The translations under genes and the position numbers were made by a program. DNA of 64,000 nucleotides. It comes from Rhodococcus sp040643435. GTDB lineage: Bacteria; Actinomycetota; Actinomycetes; Mycobacteriales; Mycobacteriaceae. A model generated the notes under the pieces. It was not told the DNA's origin. It was given only the letters and a program-made list of their open reading frames with translations, and did not search any database. The first letter of the stretch is position 1, and each line of letters begins with the position of its first letter. The DNA is taken from NCBI RefSeq assembly GCF_040643435.1, contig NZ_JBEYUH010000015.1:1-64000 (forward strand), written 5' to 3'. Positions 1 to 7,036 of the stretch are shown piece by piece.

Positions 1-43
1 CCAGATGGTTACCGAACCGGTCGCAGTCCTCCGCAAACGACAT
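1..43 (-). CDS. Start of an unidentified gene running off the left edge (partial)
   Basis: An ATG on the minus strand at 43 opens a frame reading MSFAEDCDRFGNHL before the window ends. A purine-rich GAGAGG lies 11 nt upstream, a rather long spacing. The gene lies 82 bases downstream of the OYE-like gene in the same direction, so it could belong to the same transcript. The visible residues loosely resemble the start of AMP-dependent ligases (an FAED..RFG-type opening), but 14 codons cannot identify a family. The start lies inside a long hairpin (40-85). Confidence 0.35.
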   Translation of the reverse strand, partial: MSFAEDCDRFGNHL

Positions 44-85
44 GATCGTCGCAACCTCTCGTTGAGAGTGTTGCGACGATCATGT
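40..85. promoter_or_regulatory. Long near-perfect inverted repeat overlapping a start codon
   Basis: Arms of 16 bases (40-55 and 70-85) are exact reverse complements. An inner CTCTC/GAGAG pair (56-60 and 64-68) extends the stem to 21 pairs around a 3-nt loop, with one bulged base at 69. It sits between the stop of the OYE-like gene and the start of the partial gene, and the left arm contains that gene's ATG. It could be an operator, a translation-blocking RNA hairpin, or a processing or attenuation element between two cistrons. There is no U-run on either side. Confidence 0.6.
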
Positions 86-125
86 GAACCCGCCGAATCT
101 GCAGCGGGGCCCTCCGTGTGCCTTC

Positions 126-1334
126 TCAGGAGTGGGATTCGACGACCAGTGGGCACCGCGTTCCCGTGAAGATGCTGGCCGCACAACGATTGCAGTGGAT
201 GCACAACGACCGGGTGTCCCTGTCCCGCTGGATCTGTGCGATCAGATCAGGCTCGCGCAGCAGTGCTCGGGCCATCGCGACGAACTCGAAACCCTCGCGC
301 ATCGCGACCTGCATTCCGTCGAGATCGGTGATGCCGCCGAGGAGCACGAGCGGCAGGTCGAGTTCGTCGCGGAACTGGCGGGCGTACTCGAGGAAGTACA
401 GCGGTTCGTACGGATAGTGCTGGAAGACGAAGTTGCCGAACATCTTCATCCCGAGTTGCAGGATCGGAATTTGTGTCTCGGCCATCTCGCGCAGCGGTAC
501 GTCGCCGCGGAACAGATACATGGGATTGAGCAGCGACGAACCGCCGGTGAGTTCGAGTGCGTCGAGGTGACCGTCCGATTCGAGCATCTTCGCGAATGGC
601 AGGGATTCGTCGAGCCAGAGCCCGCCGGGCACCCCGTCGGCCATGTTCATCTTGGCCAGCACAGCGATCTCACCGTCGGCCGCCTCTGCGACGGCAGCGA
701 GGATGCGGCGGGCGAATTCGGCGCGGTTGGACAGCGAACCACCCCAGCGATCCTTGCGGCGGTTGACCTTCGGGCTCAGGAACGAACTGGCGAGGTAATT
801 GTGTCCCAGGTGGACCTCGACTGCGTCGAATCCGACCTCGCGGGCGTATCGTGTCGCTTCGCCGTGCGCGGCGATGATCCGCCCGATGTCGTCCTCGCTC
901 GCTTTGCGGTCGATGCTCATCGACAGGGGGTTCGGGCGGGCGGAGGGTGCCAGCGAGGGGAGTCCGTTCGACCGGGAGTTGGCCACGGGACCCGCGTGGC
1001 CGATCTGCGCCGATACCTTCGCGCCGGTCGCGTGCACCGCGTCGGTGAGACGCCGAAGCCCGTCGAGAGCCTCGGGGCGCCAGTAGATCTGATCCTTCTC
1101 GGTCCGCCCCTCGGGTGATACGGCGAGGTAGGCGACGGTGGTCATCCCGACGCCCCCTTCACCCACTCGGACATGGAAGTCGATGAGCCGGTCGCTGACC
1201 AGGGCGTCGGGGCTGGCACCCTCGAAGGTTGCGGATTTGATGATTCTGTTGCGCAGTGTGATCGGTCCGAGGCGGGCAGGCGCCAGCGGATCGACCGTAG
1301 GCGCGGAAGCTGACTCGGGATTGAGTGTCGACAT
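126..1334 (-). CDS. NADH:flavin oxidoreductase, old yellow enzyme family
   Basis: This 402-residue FMN-dependent reductase of the OYE/2,4-dienoyl-CoA-reductase type probably reduces an activated C=C bond of a cyclic enone or enoyl substrate. The TIM barrel is recognisable from LGPITLRNRIIKSA near the N-terminus, the GHNYLASSFLSPKVNRR..RWGGS block in the middle and LGGI near the end. It finishes with a Cys-rich C-terminal stretch (CIHCNRC), but lacks the FAD/NAD domain of full-length dienoyl-CoA reductases. The start at 1334 has GGAG 6 nt upstream; a longer frame from 1373 has no such site. It lies downstream of the TetR gene in the same direction. Substrate unknown. Confidence 0.85.
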   Translation of the reverse strand: MSTLNPESASAPTVDPLAPARLGPITLRNRIIKSATFEGASPDALVSDRLIDFHVRVGEGGVGMTTVAYLAVSPEGRTEKDQIYWRPEALDGLRRLTDAVHATGAKVSAQIGHAGPVANSRSNGLPSLAPSARPNPLSMSIDRKASEDDIGRIIAAHGEATRYAREVGFDAVEVHLGHNYLASSFLSPKVNRRKDRWGGSLSNRAEFARRILAAVAEAADGEIAVLAKMNMADGVPGGLWLDESLPFAKMLESDGHLDALELTGGSSLLNPMYLFRGDVPLREMAETQIPILQLGMKMFGNFVFQHYPYEPLYFLEYARQFRDELDLPLVLLGGITDLDGMQVAMREGFEFVAMARALLREPDLIAQIQRDRDTRSLCIHCNRCAASIFTGTRCPLVVESHS

Positions 1335-1388
1335 GACGATCTCCGGATTCTCGGGCTGTGAGAGGGATTTCATGCGGCCGGTGCCGAT

Positions 1389-2033
1389 TCAGGCGGACCG
1401 TGCCGAGGAGCGAGGAACGATGTCCATCCAGCGCAACATCGCGTCGACGGCATCGGCGGGATCTCCGTGTGCGCCCTCTTGGGCCCATTCCGTCAATGCT
1501 GCGAACGCTGCCGCCTGGTACGCGGTCGCCAAGGCACGCGCGATCGCCGCCGGAACTTCGGGGACTCGCCGGCCGATGTAGCCGGCGAGCTCGGTGATCC
1601 ACGGTTGGTAGGCCTCCGACGCCATCGCGGCGAGTTCGGGTGTGCCGGCGATGAGACGGAGCCAATCGGGCCCGACTCGCTGAATGTGCGGACGATGTGA
1701 CACCGATTCGACGATCGCGGCGCGTACGGCGTCGGTCAGCGGAGCAGTCTCGGAGGCGGCGGAAAGCGATGCGCGCAGACGCTCGGTTGCAGGGTCGACG
1801 CCGATCCAAGCGATCGCGGACTTGGCGGAGAAGTGTCTGATGAGGGTACGGGCGCTGATTCCGGTCGCTTCGGCAAGGTCGTTCCAGCTGGTATCCGCGT
1901 AGCCCTGCCGGGACCAGAGGTCGTAAGCCGCCTCGGCGATCGCTTCGGTGTCGATGACCGACGGGCGCCCACGCCTGCGCCCGACCGCCGATTCGGTGGA
2001 TGTCCTTGACAGCTCGGAGGATTCCTGACGCAC
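1389..2033 (-). CDS. TetR-family transcriptional regulator
   Basis: The 214-residue product has an Arg-rich N-terminal tail (GRRRGRPSV) followed by a TetR-type helix-turn-helix (AEAAYDLWSRQGYADTSWNDLAEATGISARTLIRHF) at about residues 24-60, then an all-helical ligand domain. The chosen GTG at 2033 is the only reasonable start in frame, but it has no Shine-Dalgarno sequence, so the transcript may be leaderless. The gene is divergent from the 3-alpha-HSD-like SDR and upstream of the OYE-like gene. Two dyads in the 81-base intergenic region are probable operators, so control of both directions is likely. Ligand unknown. Confidence 0.85.
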   Translation of the reverse strand: MRQESSELSRTSTESAVGRRRGRPSVIDTEAIAEAAYDLWSRQGYADTSWNDLAEATGISARTLIRHFSAKSAIAWIGVDPATERLRASLSAASETAPLTDAVRAAIVESVSHRPHIQRVGPDWLRLIAGTPELAAMASEAYQPWITELAGYIGRRVPEVPAAIARALATAYQAAAFAALTEWAQEGAHGDPADAVDAMLRWMDIVPRSSARSA

Positions 2034-2114
2034 ATACGGAGGACACCATTTTTGTCCTACTATGTCAAATATCGGCTGCCGGAAATGCCGGCAGGCAAGG
2101 GCAGGGGGGACGGC
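2034..2114. promoter_or_regulatory. Divergent promoter region with two dyad operators
   Basis: The spacer between the TetR gene (minus) and the SDR (plus) contains AGGACA-N7-TGTCCT at 2040-2058 and CTGCCGG-N5-CCGGCAG at 2076-2094. A TTGACA -35-like hexamer reads on the minus strand near 2062-2067, overlapping the first dyad. Placement fits autoregulation and control of the catabolic genes. Which dyad binds the regulator cannot be told from sequence. Confidence 0.5.
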
Positions 2115-2963
2115 ATGGGCGTCTATGTGGTGACAGGATCTGCTTCGGGCATGGGACACGCCGTCGCAGAACAACTTCGCGCCGCCGGGCACACCGTCAT
2201 CGGTGTCGACGTCAAGGAGGCGGAAGTGGTCGCGGACCTGTCGACGCATCAGGGCAGGAGGGATGCCATCGAGCACGTGCTCGAGACCGCCGATGGCCGA
2301 CTGGACGGCGCCGTGCTCGCTGCGGGTCTCGGTCCGGCGCCCGGACCGGACCGCCCCCGGTTGATCGCGGAGGTCAATTACTTCGGGGTCGTCGACCTTC
2401 TGGTGGGCTGGCGGGCAGCCCTCGAGGCAGCAGGCAACGCCAGGGTGGTCGTGTTCTCGAGCAATTCGACGACCACCACGCCCGCTGTTCCGGGCAGGAC
2501 GGTCAAGGCCTTTCTGCACGGCGACGCGGACAAGGCGGTGCGATCGGTCCGCATCTTCGGCAAGGTTGCGCCTTCGATCATCTACGCCGCTTCGAAGATC
2601 GCCGTCAGCAGATGGGTTCGCCGCACCGCCGTGCGACCGGAATGGGCGGGCGCCGGTATCCGCCTGAATGCTCTGGCGCCGGGAGCGATCCTGACACCGC
2701 TGCTGGAGAAGCAGTTGTCCACGCCTTCCGAAGCGAAGGCGATCCGCTCGTTCCCCCTGCCCGTCGGTGGCTTCGGTGATGCCGGACAGCTTGCTGCATG
2801 GGCGGTCTTCATGCTGTCGGACGCTGCGGATTTCCTCTGCGGCAGTGTGGTGTTCGTCGACGGTGGTTCCGACGCGTACTTCCGTGCCGACGACTGGCCC
2901 AGGTCGGTTCCGGTTCGTCACCTCCTGTCCTATCTGCTTCGGTTCCGCAACTCGGGAAGGTAG
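2115..2963 (+). CDS. SDR resembling 3-alpha-hydroxysteroid dehydrogenase/carbonyl reductase
   Basis: This 282-residue classical SDR has the nucleotide-binding motif TGSASGMGHA at about residues 7-16 and the catalytic Tyr-x3-Lys in YAASK. The stretches GHTVIGVDVKEAEVVADLST and NYFG closely resemble the 3-alpha-hydroxysteroid dehydrogenase/carbonyl reductase of Comamonas testosteroni as I recall it, in which the cofactor Asp follows GVD. Oxidation of a 3-hydroxyl on a steroid-like substrate with NAD is therefore the best guess. The start at 2115 has GGGGGA 5-6 nt upstream. It is the first gene of a seven-gene plus-strand run. Confidence 0.8.
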   Translation: MGVYVVTGSASGMGHAVAEQLRAAGHTVIGVDVKEAEVVADLSTHQGRRDAIEHVLETADGRLDGAVLAAGLGPAPGPDRPRLIAEVNYFGVVDLLVGWRAALEAAGNARVVVFSSNSTTTTPAVPGRTVKAFLHGDADKAVRSVRIFGKVAPSIIYAASKIAVSRWVRRTAVRPEWAGAGIRLNALAPGAILTPLLEKQLSTPSEAKAIRSFPLPVGGFGDAGQLAAWAVFMLSDAADFLCGSVVFVDGGSDAYFRADDWPRSVPVRHLLSYLLRFRNSGR

Positions 2964-3081
2964 TCGGCGTGACCTCCCGCACAACGGGAGGGAACGGTCC
3001 GCCTGTGCGAACTGCGGCATAGCTTCGGAGTTGTTCGACGAGAAGTCCGAGCACACAGACGAACAGGCAGCAGGAACCGAC

Positions 3082-3975
3082 ATGACACAACGACTGACCG
3101 GACGTACGGCTCTGGTGACAGGGAGCAGCCGGGGTATTGGCAGGGCGATCGCGCGGCGTCTCGCATCCGAGGGTGCCACCGTAGTGGTCACCGCTCGTTC
3201 CATGTCCCCCTCCCGATCGATTCGGGACGGACAGGAGCACGTGCTCGAGGGCACCTTGGAAGAGACGGTGCAGCTGATAGAACAGGCCGGCGGTCGCGCT
3301 GTTCCGATCGCGGCCGATCTCGAGGACCGCGACCAGCGCGCGGGACTGATCGACGCAGTGACGAGTGCCGTCGGAGGACTCGACATCCTGGTCAACAACG
3401 CGGGTTTCGCCGACTACTCCTCGATCGAGCAGATGAGCGAGGAGACGTTCGACAGAACGATCGAGCACTACTTGAAGGTCCCGTTCCTTCTCTCGCAGGC
3501 GGCCATTCCCCACATGCGCAAGTCCGGTGCCGGATGGATCGTCAATATCGGCTCCTCGACCGGAATGAGCCCGATCCGGCCGTTCCGTGAATACAACAAG
3601 ACGTCCGGTGACGTGATCTATGCGTCGGCGAAAGCTGCCCTGCATCGCTTCACGCAAGGCCTCGCCGCGGAACTTGTGGACGACAATATCGCCGTCAATG
3701 CCGTCGGGCCATCTACGGCGATCATGACCCCGGGTGCTGCCACGCTGCTGCCGGAGGGTTACGAAACCGAGCCGCCGGAGTACCTGGCGCAGACGGTTCT
3801 CGAGATGTGCACCCTTCCTGCGGCCGAACGTACCGGTCTGGTCGGTTTCAGCCTGCACTTCCCATGGTCGCAGTCAGTGCCCGTCATGAGTCTCGACGGC
3901 AAGGACGAACTGCCTCGACGCGAGCCACCCGCCTGGTGCAATCCCAACATCGCCGACGACGGATCGAGGGCATGA
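3082..3975 (+). CDS. Short-chain dehydrogenase/reductase with extended C-terminus
   Basis: The 297-residue product has the Rossmann motif TGSSRGIGRAIA near residue 15, NNAG, and an active-site YASAK. There is an insertion of about 15 residues after the second strand (SMSPSRSIRDGQEHVLEG) and a C-terminal tail without the usual DGG end. Substrate is unknown. The start at 3082 is preceded by CAGGAA. The stop overlaps the next SDR start by 4 nt (ATGA), indicating co-translation. Confidence 0.8.
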   Translation: MTQRLTGRTALVTGSSRGIGRAIARRLASEGATVVVTARSMSPSRSIRDGQEHVLEGTLEETVQLIEQAGGRAVPIAADLEDRDQRAGLIDAVTSAVGGLDILVNNAGFADYSSIEQMSEETFDRTIEHYLKVPFLLSQAAIPHMRKSGAGWIVNIGSSTGMSPIRPFREYNKTSGDVIYASAKAALHRFTQGLAAELVDDNIAVNAVGPSTAIMTPGAATLLPEGYETEPPEYLAQTVLEMCTLPAAERTGLVGFSLHFPWSQSVPVMSLDGKDELPRREPPAWCNPNIADDGSRA

Positions 3976-4862
3976 GAATGCAGCCGAGCAGTGCGCGGGA
4001 ACGATTCTCCCGAGGTGTGGCTGTTGTGACCGGCGCAGCCGCAGGCATCGGTGAAGGTCTGGCGCGGCATCTCTCATCGCTGGGAATGACGGTCGTCGTC
4101 TCGGACATCGACGGAGATCGCGCGGCGAAGGTCGCCGACGAGATCGTCTCTGCGGGGGGCGCGGCGGAACCCTATGCCGTCGATGTCGCCGACCCCGGCG
4201 CCGTCGATGTGATGGCGAGTGAGATCTTCGGTCGTCACGGCAGTGTCGAGCTCCTTGTGAACAATGCCGGCATCGAGTCGGCCGGCCTTCTGTGGGAGAT
4301 CGACCGCGAACGGTGGCAGCGGTTGATGCAGATCAATGTCGACGGTGTCTTCTACTGTCTTCGGTCTTTCGTGCCGCGAATGATCGCTGCGGGAAGCCCT
4401 TCGTGCATTGCCAACCTGTCATCGGTGGGTGGGCTGAATGCCGTTGCGGTGCAATCCCCGTACATCGTGAGCAAGCATGCGGTACTGGCGATGACGGAGT
4501 GTCTGCACCAAGACCTGGCGATCGTCGGCGCACCGATCCAGGTAAGTGCGGTGATCCCGCATTCGATTCGGAGCGAGATCTTCTTGTCGGCTCAGCGGGA
4601 GGCGCCTACGGACAATCCCACGGCGAACGCGGTGTTCGCTGCCATGCAACGCGACAACGTCGAGAAGGGACTCGATCCGCTCGTCGCTGCCGAGCACATG
4701 ATCGAGCAGATTGCGCGAGGCGAGTTCTGGGTCCATTCCGACGACGACATGTGCATTGCGTCGATGCATCGACGTGCGCACCAGCTTCTCGATCTCGCAC
4801 CGCCGACCGATCCTCAGGCGATGCTCACGCGAATGGGCATCGCCGCCGAACACGACCGGTGA
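3972..4862 (+). CDS. Short-chain dehydrogenase/reductase
   Basis: This is a 296-residue classical SDR with TGAAAGIGEGLA near residue 17, the cofactor-choosing Asp in VSDID, NNAG, and catalytic YIVSK. The C-terminal 60 residues (EGKxDPL-like stretch, then a long helix) are typical of SDRs acting on bulky hydrophobic alcohols, but no substrate can be named. It overlaps the preceding SDR by 4 nt; an internal ATG at 3978 is an alternative start. The SnoaL-like gene follows after 55 bases. Confidence 0.8.
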   Translation: MRMQPSSARERFSRGVAVVTGAAAGIGEGLARHLSSLGMTVVVSDIDGDRAAKVADEIVSAGGAAEPYAVDVADPGAVDVMASEIFGRHGSVELLVNNAGIESAGLLWEIDRERWQRLMQINVDGVFYCLRSFVPRMIAAGSPSCIANLSSVGGLNAVAVQSPYIVSKHAVLAMTECLHQDLAIVGAPIQVSAVIPHSIRSEIFLSAQREAPTDNPTANAVFAAMQRDNVEKGLDPLVAAEHMIEQIARGEFWVHSDDDMCIASMHRRAHQLLDLAPPTDPQAMLTRMGIAAEHDR

Positions 4863-4917
4863 CAGGACCTCCCTGCAGGTCTCCCGGATAGCGACCGATC
4901 TTCGAAAGAGTGGGATT

Positions 4918-5439
4918 GTGACCGATCCAGTACAAGAAATTACCCTCGACCCGGCGGAGCGCGTGCTTGCGATTCGGGAGATCGAGAATGTCTTCGCCGC
5001 GCGGCTGCGCATCATGGACACCAAACAATGGGACCTGTACGGCAGCGTGCATACAGAAGATGTCGTGAGCGAGACCTTCGGCGCTGCGGTCGGCGACGGG
5101 TCGGCACGGCGACCGGCTGTCGTCGGCCGGGATGCGCTCAGGCGCGCGATCGAAGGAGTTCTCGACGGACCCGTCCGCGTGACCAGCGTGCACCACGGAC
5201 ATACCCCGGAGATCACATTGACCTCGGACACGACCGCCACCGGTGTCTGGGCGATGGAAGACAAGTTGTGGTGGAGCAACGGCTCGACCGAAGAGCACCT
5301 GCACGGATACGGCCATTATCACGAGACATACCGCAGGGTCGACGGTGTATGGCTGATCGCGTACAGGAATCTGACGCGTTTGCGCGTCGATCACACCCCC
5401 GGATTCTTCGAATATCGGTCTCGATCTCCGCAGGAGTAA
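4918..5439 (+). CDS. SnoaL-like (NTF2-fold) protein, SnoaL_4 type
   Basis: This 173-residue protein has the cone-shaped NTF2 fold seen in scytalone dehydratase, bile acid 7-alpha-dehydratase (BaiE) and many actinobacterial orphans. The Asp at residue 34 and the HHGH block at residues 92-95 lie where this family keeps its acid/base pair. The Tyr usually five residues before that Asp is Arg29 here. It may be a dehydratase, isomerase or binding protein acting with the adjacent SDRs. GTG start at 4918. Confidence 0.7.
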   Translation: MTDPVQEITLDPAERVLAIREIENVFAARLRIMDTKQWDLYGSVHTEDVVSETFGAAVGDGSARRPAVVGRDALRRAIEGVLDGPVRVTSVHHGHTPEITLTSDTTATGVWAMEDKLWWSNGSTEEHLHGYGHYHETYRRVDGVWLIAYRNLTRLRVDHTPGFFEYRSRSPQE

Positions 5440-5442
5440 CCA

Positions 5443-5928
5443 ATGAACGAATCGACCCTCACTCCCGGCACCGTCAGCGCCCTCGTTGCAGCCTGGTGGT
5501 TCCACTACGACGAGTGGAATCCGGTCGCGTTGCGGGCCTTGATGGCCGACGACATCGCCTTCACCTGCGCGAGTGACACAGGTGGCACCGACTACGAGGA
5601 CTTCATCCGCGTCGACGTGCGCGGAGCCGACGAAGTGATGGCGTGGAAGGACGATCACCGGCGCAACAGCCCTTATCCGCTGCGCCATAACGGCACCAAT
5701 GTGTTCGTCACCGGTGTGGTGGACGGAGAGGTGGAGTTCTCGTCCTACATCTTCGTGACCAAGATCGTCGCGGGAAAGCCGTTCAACGTATCGAGCGGCA
5801 TCGTGCGCGGCAGTATCCGCACCACCGAAGCGGGACCGGTCTTCAGCGCCGTACACGTCGTACTCGACACGCAGGAGTCGGTGCGCTACGCCGATCATCC
5901 CGTGGGAGCTTCCACCCCAGCAGTCTGA
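5443..5928 (+). CDS. SnoaL-like protein, second copy
   Basis: The 161-residue product has a NTF2-like pattern: an N-terminal helix with WWFHYDEWNP, then DDIAFTCASDTGGTDYEDF, and a C-terminal beta sheet. It starts 3 nt after the stop of the first SnoaL-like gene, with GCAGGAG 7 nt upstream of its ATG, so the two are co-translated. The pair could form a heteromer, as happens in some two-subunit NTF2-fold hydratases. The function is not known. Confidence 0.65.
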   Translation: MNESTLTPGTVSALVAAWWFHYDEWNPVALRALMADDIAFTCASDTGGTDYEDFIRVDVRGADEVMAWKDDHRRNSPYPLRHNGTNVFVTGVVDGEVEFSSYIFVTKIVAGKPFNVSSGIVRGSIRTTEAGPVFSAVHVVLDTQESVRYADHPVGASTPAV

Positions 5929-5991
5929 TCCGATCGGATCCGGTCGCGACCGGAACCGTCCCTGCCCTTCGTCGACGAAACGAGAACGAAC

Positions 5992-6915
5992 ATGCCGCTC
6001 TCTCCGGAAGCCCAGCGAGTGGTCGACAACTCCGCAGCCCGTATGGCGAAAGCCATGCACGAGACACCCGTTGCGGAATTGCGTGCTGCACTCGCTGCGA
6101 ACGCAGTTCCGGTGGTAACCCCCATTCATCACAGTCGGGACGTGGTCGTTCCCTCCGTGGACGGCGGTGTCCGGGTGCGCATCTACCGACCGTCCGATGA
6201 TCCGGGATTGCCTGTGGTCCAATGGATGCACAGCGGGGGCTATGTCGTCGGGAATCTCGATCAGAACGAGGAGTATCTGCGAAAGCTGAGCATTGCATCG
6301 CAGGCCGTCATCGTCTCGGTGGACTATCGTCTCGCGCCGGAGCACCCGTGTCCTGCCGCACTCGACGATTGCCGGAGGGTGTGGGAATGGATCAAGTCCG
6401 CACCCGATGAACTTCGGTCCGTCGACGTGACCAGGGCGGTCATCGCAGGCGAAAGTGCAGGTGGGGCGCTGGCCTTCGCGTTGTCTCATCAGCTCCGAGA
6501 TGCGGGGCTTCCGCTTCCCGCCGCGCAGATCTCTCTCTACGGCACGGCGGTGATGGAAGTGACCAATCCCGAGCACGCCACGACGCTTCTGTCCCCCGAG
6601 GACTGTCACTGGTTCTGGGACATGTACGTGCCGGACCCCGCCGACCGGAATTCGCTGCAGGCGTCTCCGGGCCTCGCTCCAGACCTCGAGGGCCTGCCTC
6701 CGGCCCTCGTGGTCACCGCCGAGATCGATCCCACCCGAGACGGCACGGAGGAGTATGCGCGACGCATGCAGGAGGCCGGTGTGCCGGTCGAACTGCAACG
6801 ATACGACGGCATGATGCACGGCTTCGCGACCATGACGGCCGTGCTCCCCGCTGCAAAGGAACTGTTCGATCGGATCGTCGACTACCTCACCGATGCCTTC
6901 ACGCGGCGGAAGTGA
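5992..6915 (+). CDS. Alpha/beta hydrolase, hormone-sensitive-lipase family esterase
   Basis: This 307-residue serine esterase has its oxyanion-hole motif as HSGGY (about residue 80; usually HGGG), the nucleophile elbow GESAG (about residue 159), the acid Asp in EIDPTRD and the catalytic His in MMHGF. The family hydrolyses short acyl esters. It has no signal peptide, so it is cytoplasmic. It closes the SDR/SnoaL run and may deacylate a substrate or intermediate. Confidence 0.85.
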   Translation: MPLSPEAQRVVDNSAARMAKAMHETPVAELRAALAANAVPVVTPIHHSRDVVVPSVDGGVRVRIYRPSDDPGLPVVQWMHSGGYVVGNLDQNEEYLRKLSIASQAVIVSVDYRLAPEHPCPAALDDCRRVWEWIKSAPDELRSVDVTRAVIAGESAGGALAFALSHQLRDAGLPLPAAQISLYGTAVMEVTNPEHATTLLSPEDCHWFWDMYVPDPADRNSLQASPGLAPDLEGLPPALVVTAEIDPTRDGTEEYARRMQEAGVPVELQRYDGMMHGFATMTAVLPAAKELFDRIVDYLTDAFTRRK

Positions 6916-6959
6916 GCGAATGTTCCGGAAACCCGATCGACGGCCCTCGCTCCTTCCCG

Positions 6960-6973
6960 GTGATCGGGATCAC
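6960..6973. promoter_or_regulatory. Dyad upstream of the ketosteroid dehydrogenase
   Basis: GTGATC-GG-GATCAC forms a perfect 14-base palindrome 64 bases upstream of the kstD3-like start. It is the only strong symmetry in this 121-base spacer and could be a GntR/FadR-type or other dimer site. No protein is assigned. Confidence 0.35.
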
Positions 6974-7036
6974 TCACCTGCCGCCCCCTGTAACTGGCCT
7001 ACCGTCCCGCAGACAACGACGTGAAGGAGACTGCCG

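Noticed and set aside
1389..3398. Long N-terminal extension of the TetR protein (669 codons)
   Set aside because: Only the last 214 residues are TetR-like; the rest runs antisense through two SDR genes.
4825..6819. 664-codon minus-strand frame
   Set aside because: It is antisense to the SnoaL pair and the esterase, both of which have ribosome sites and motifs.
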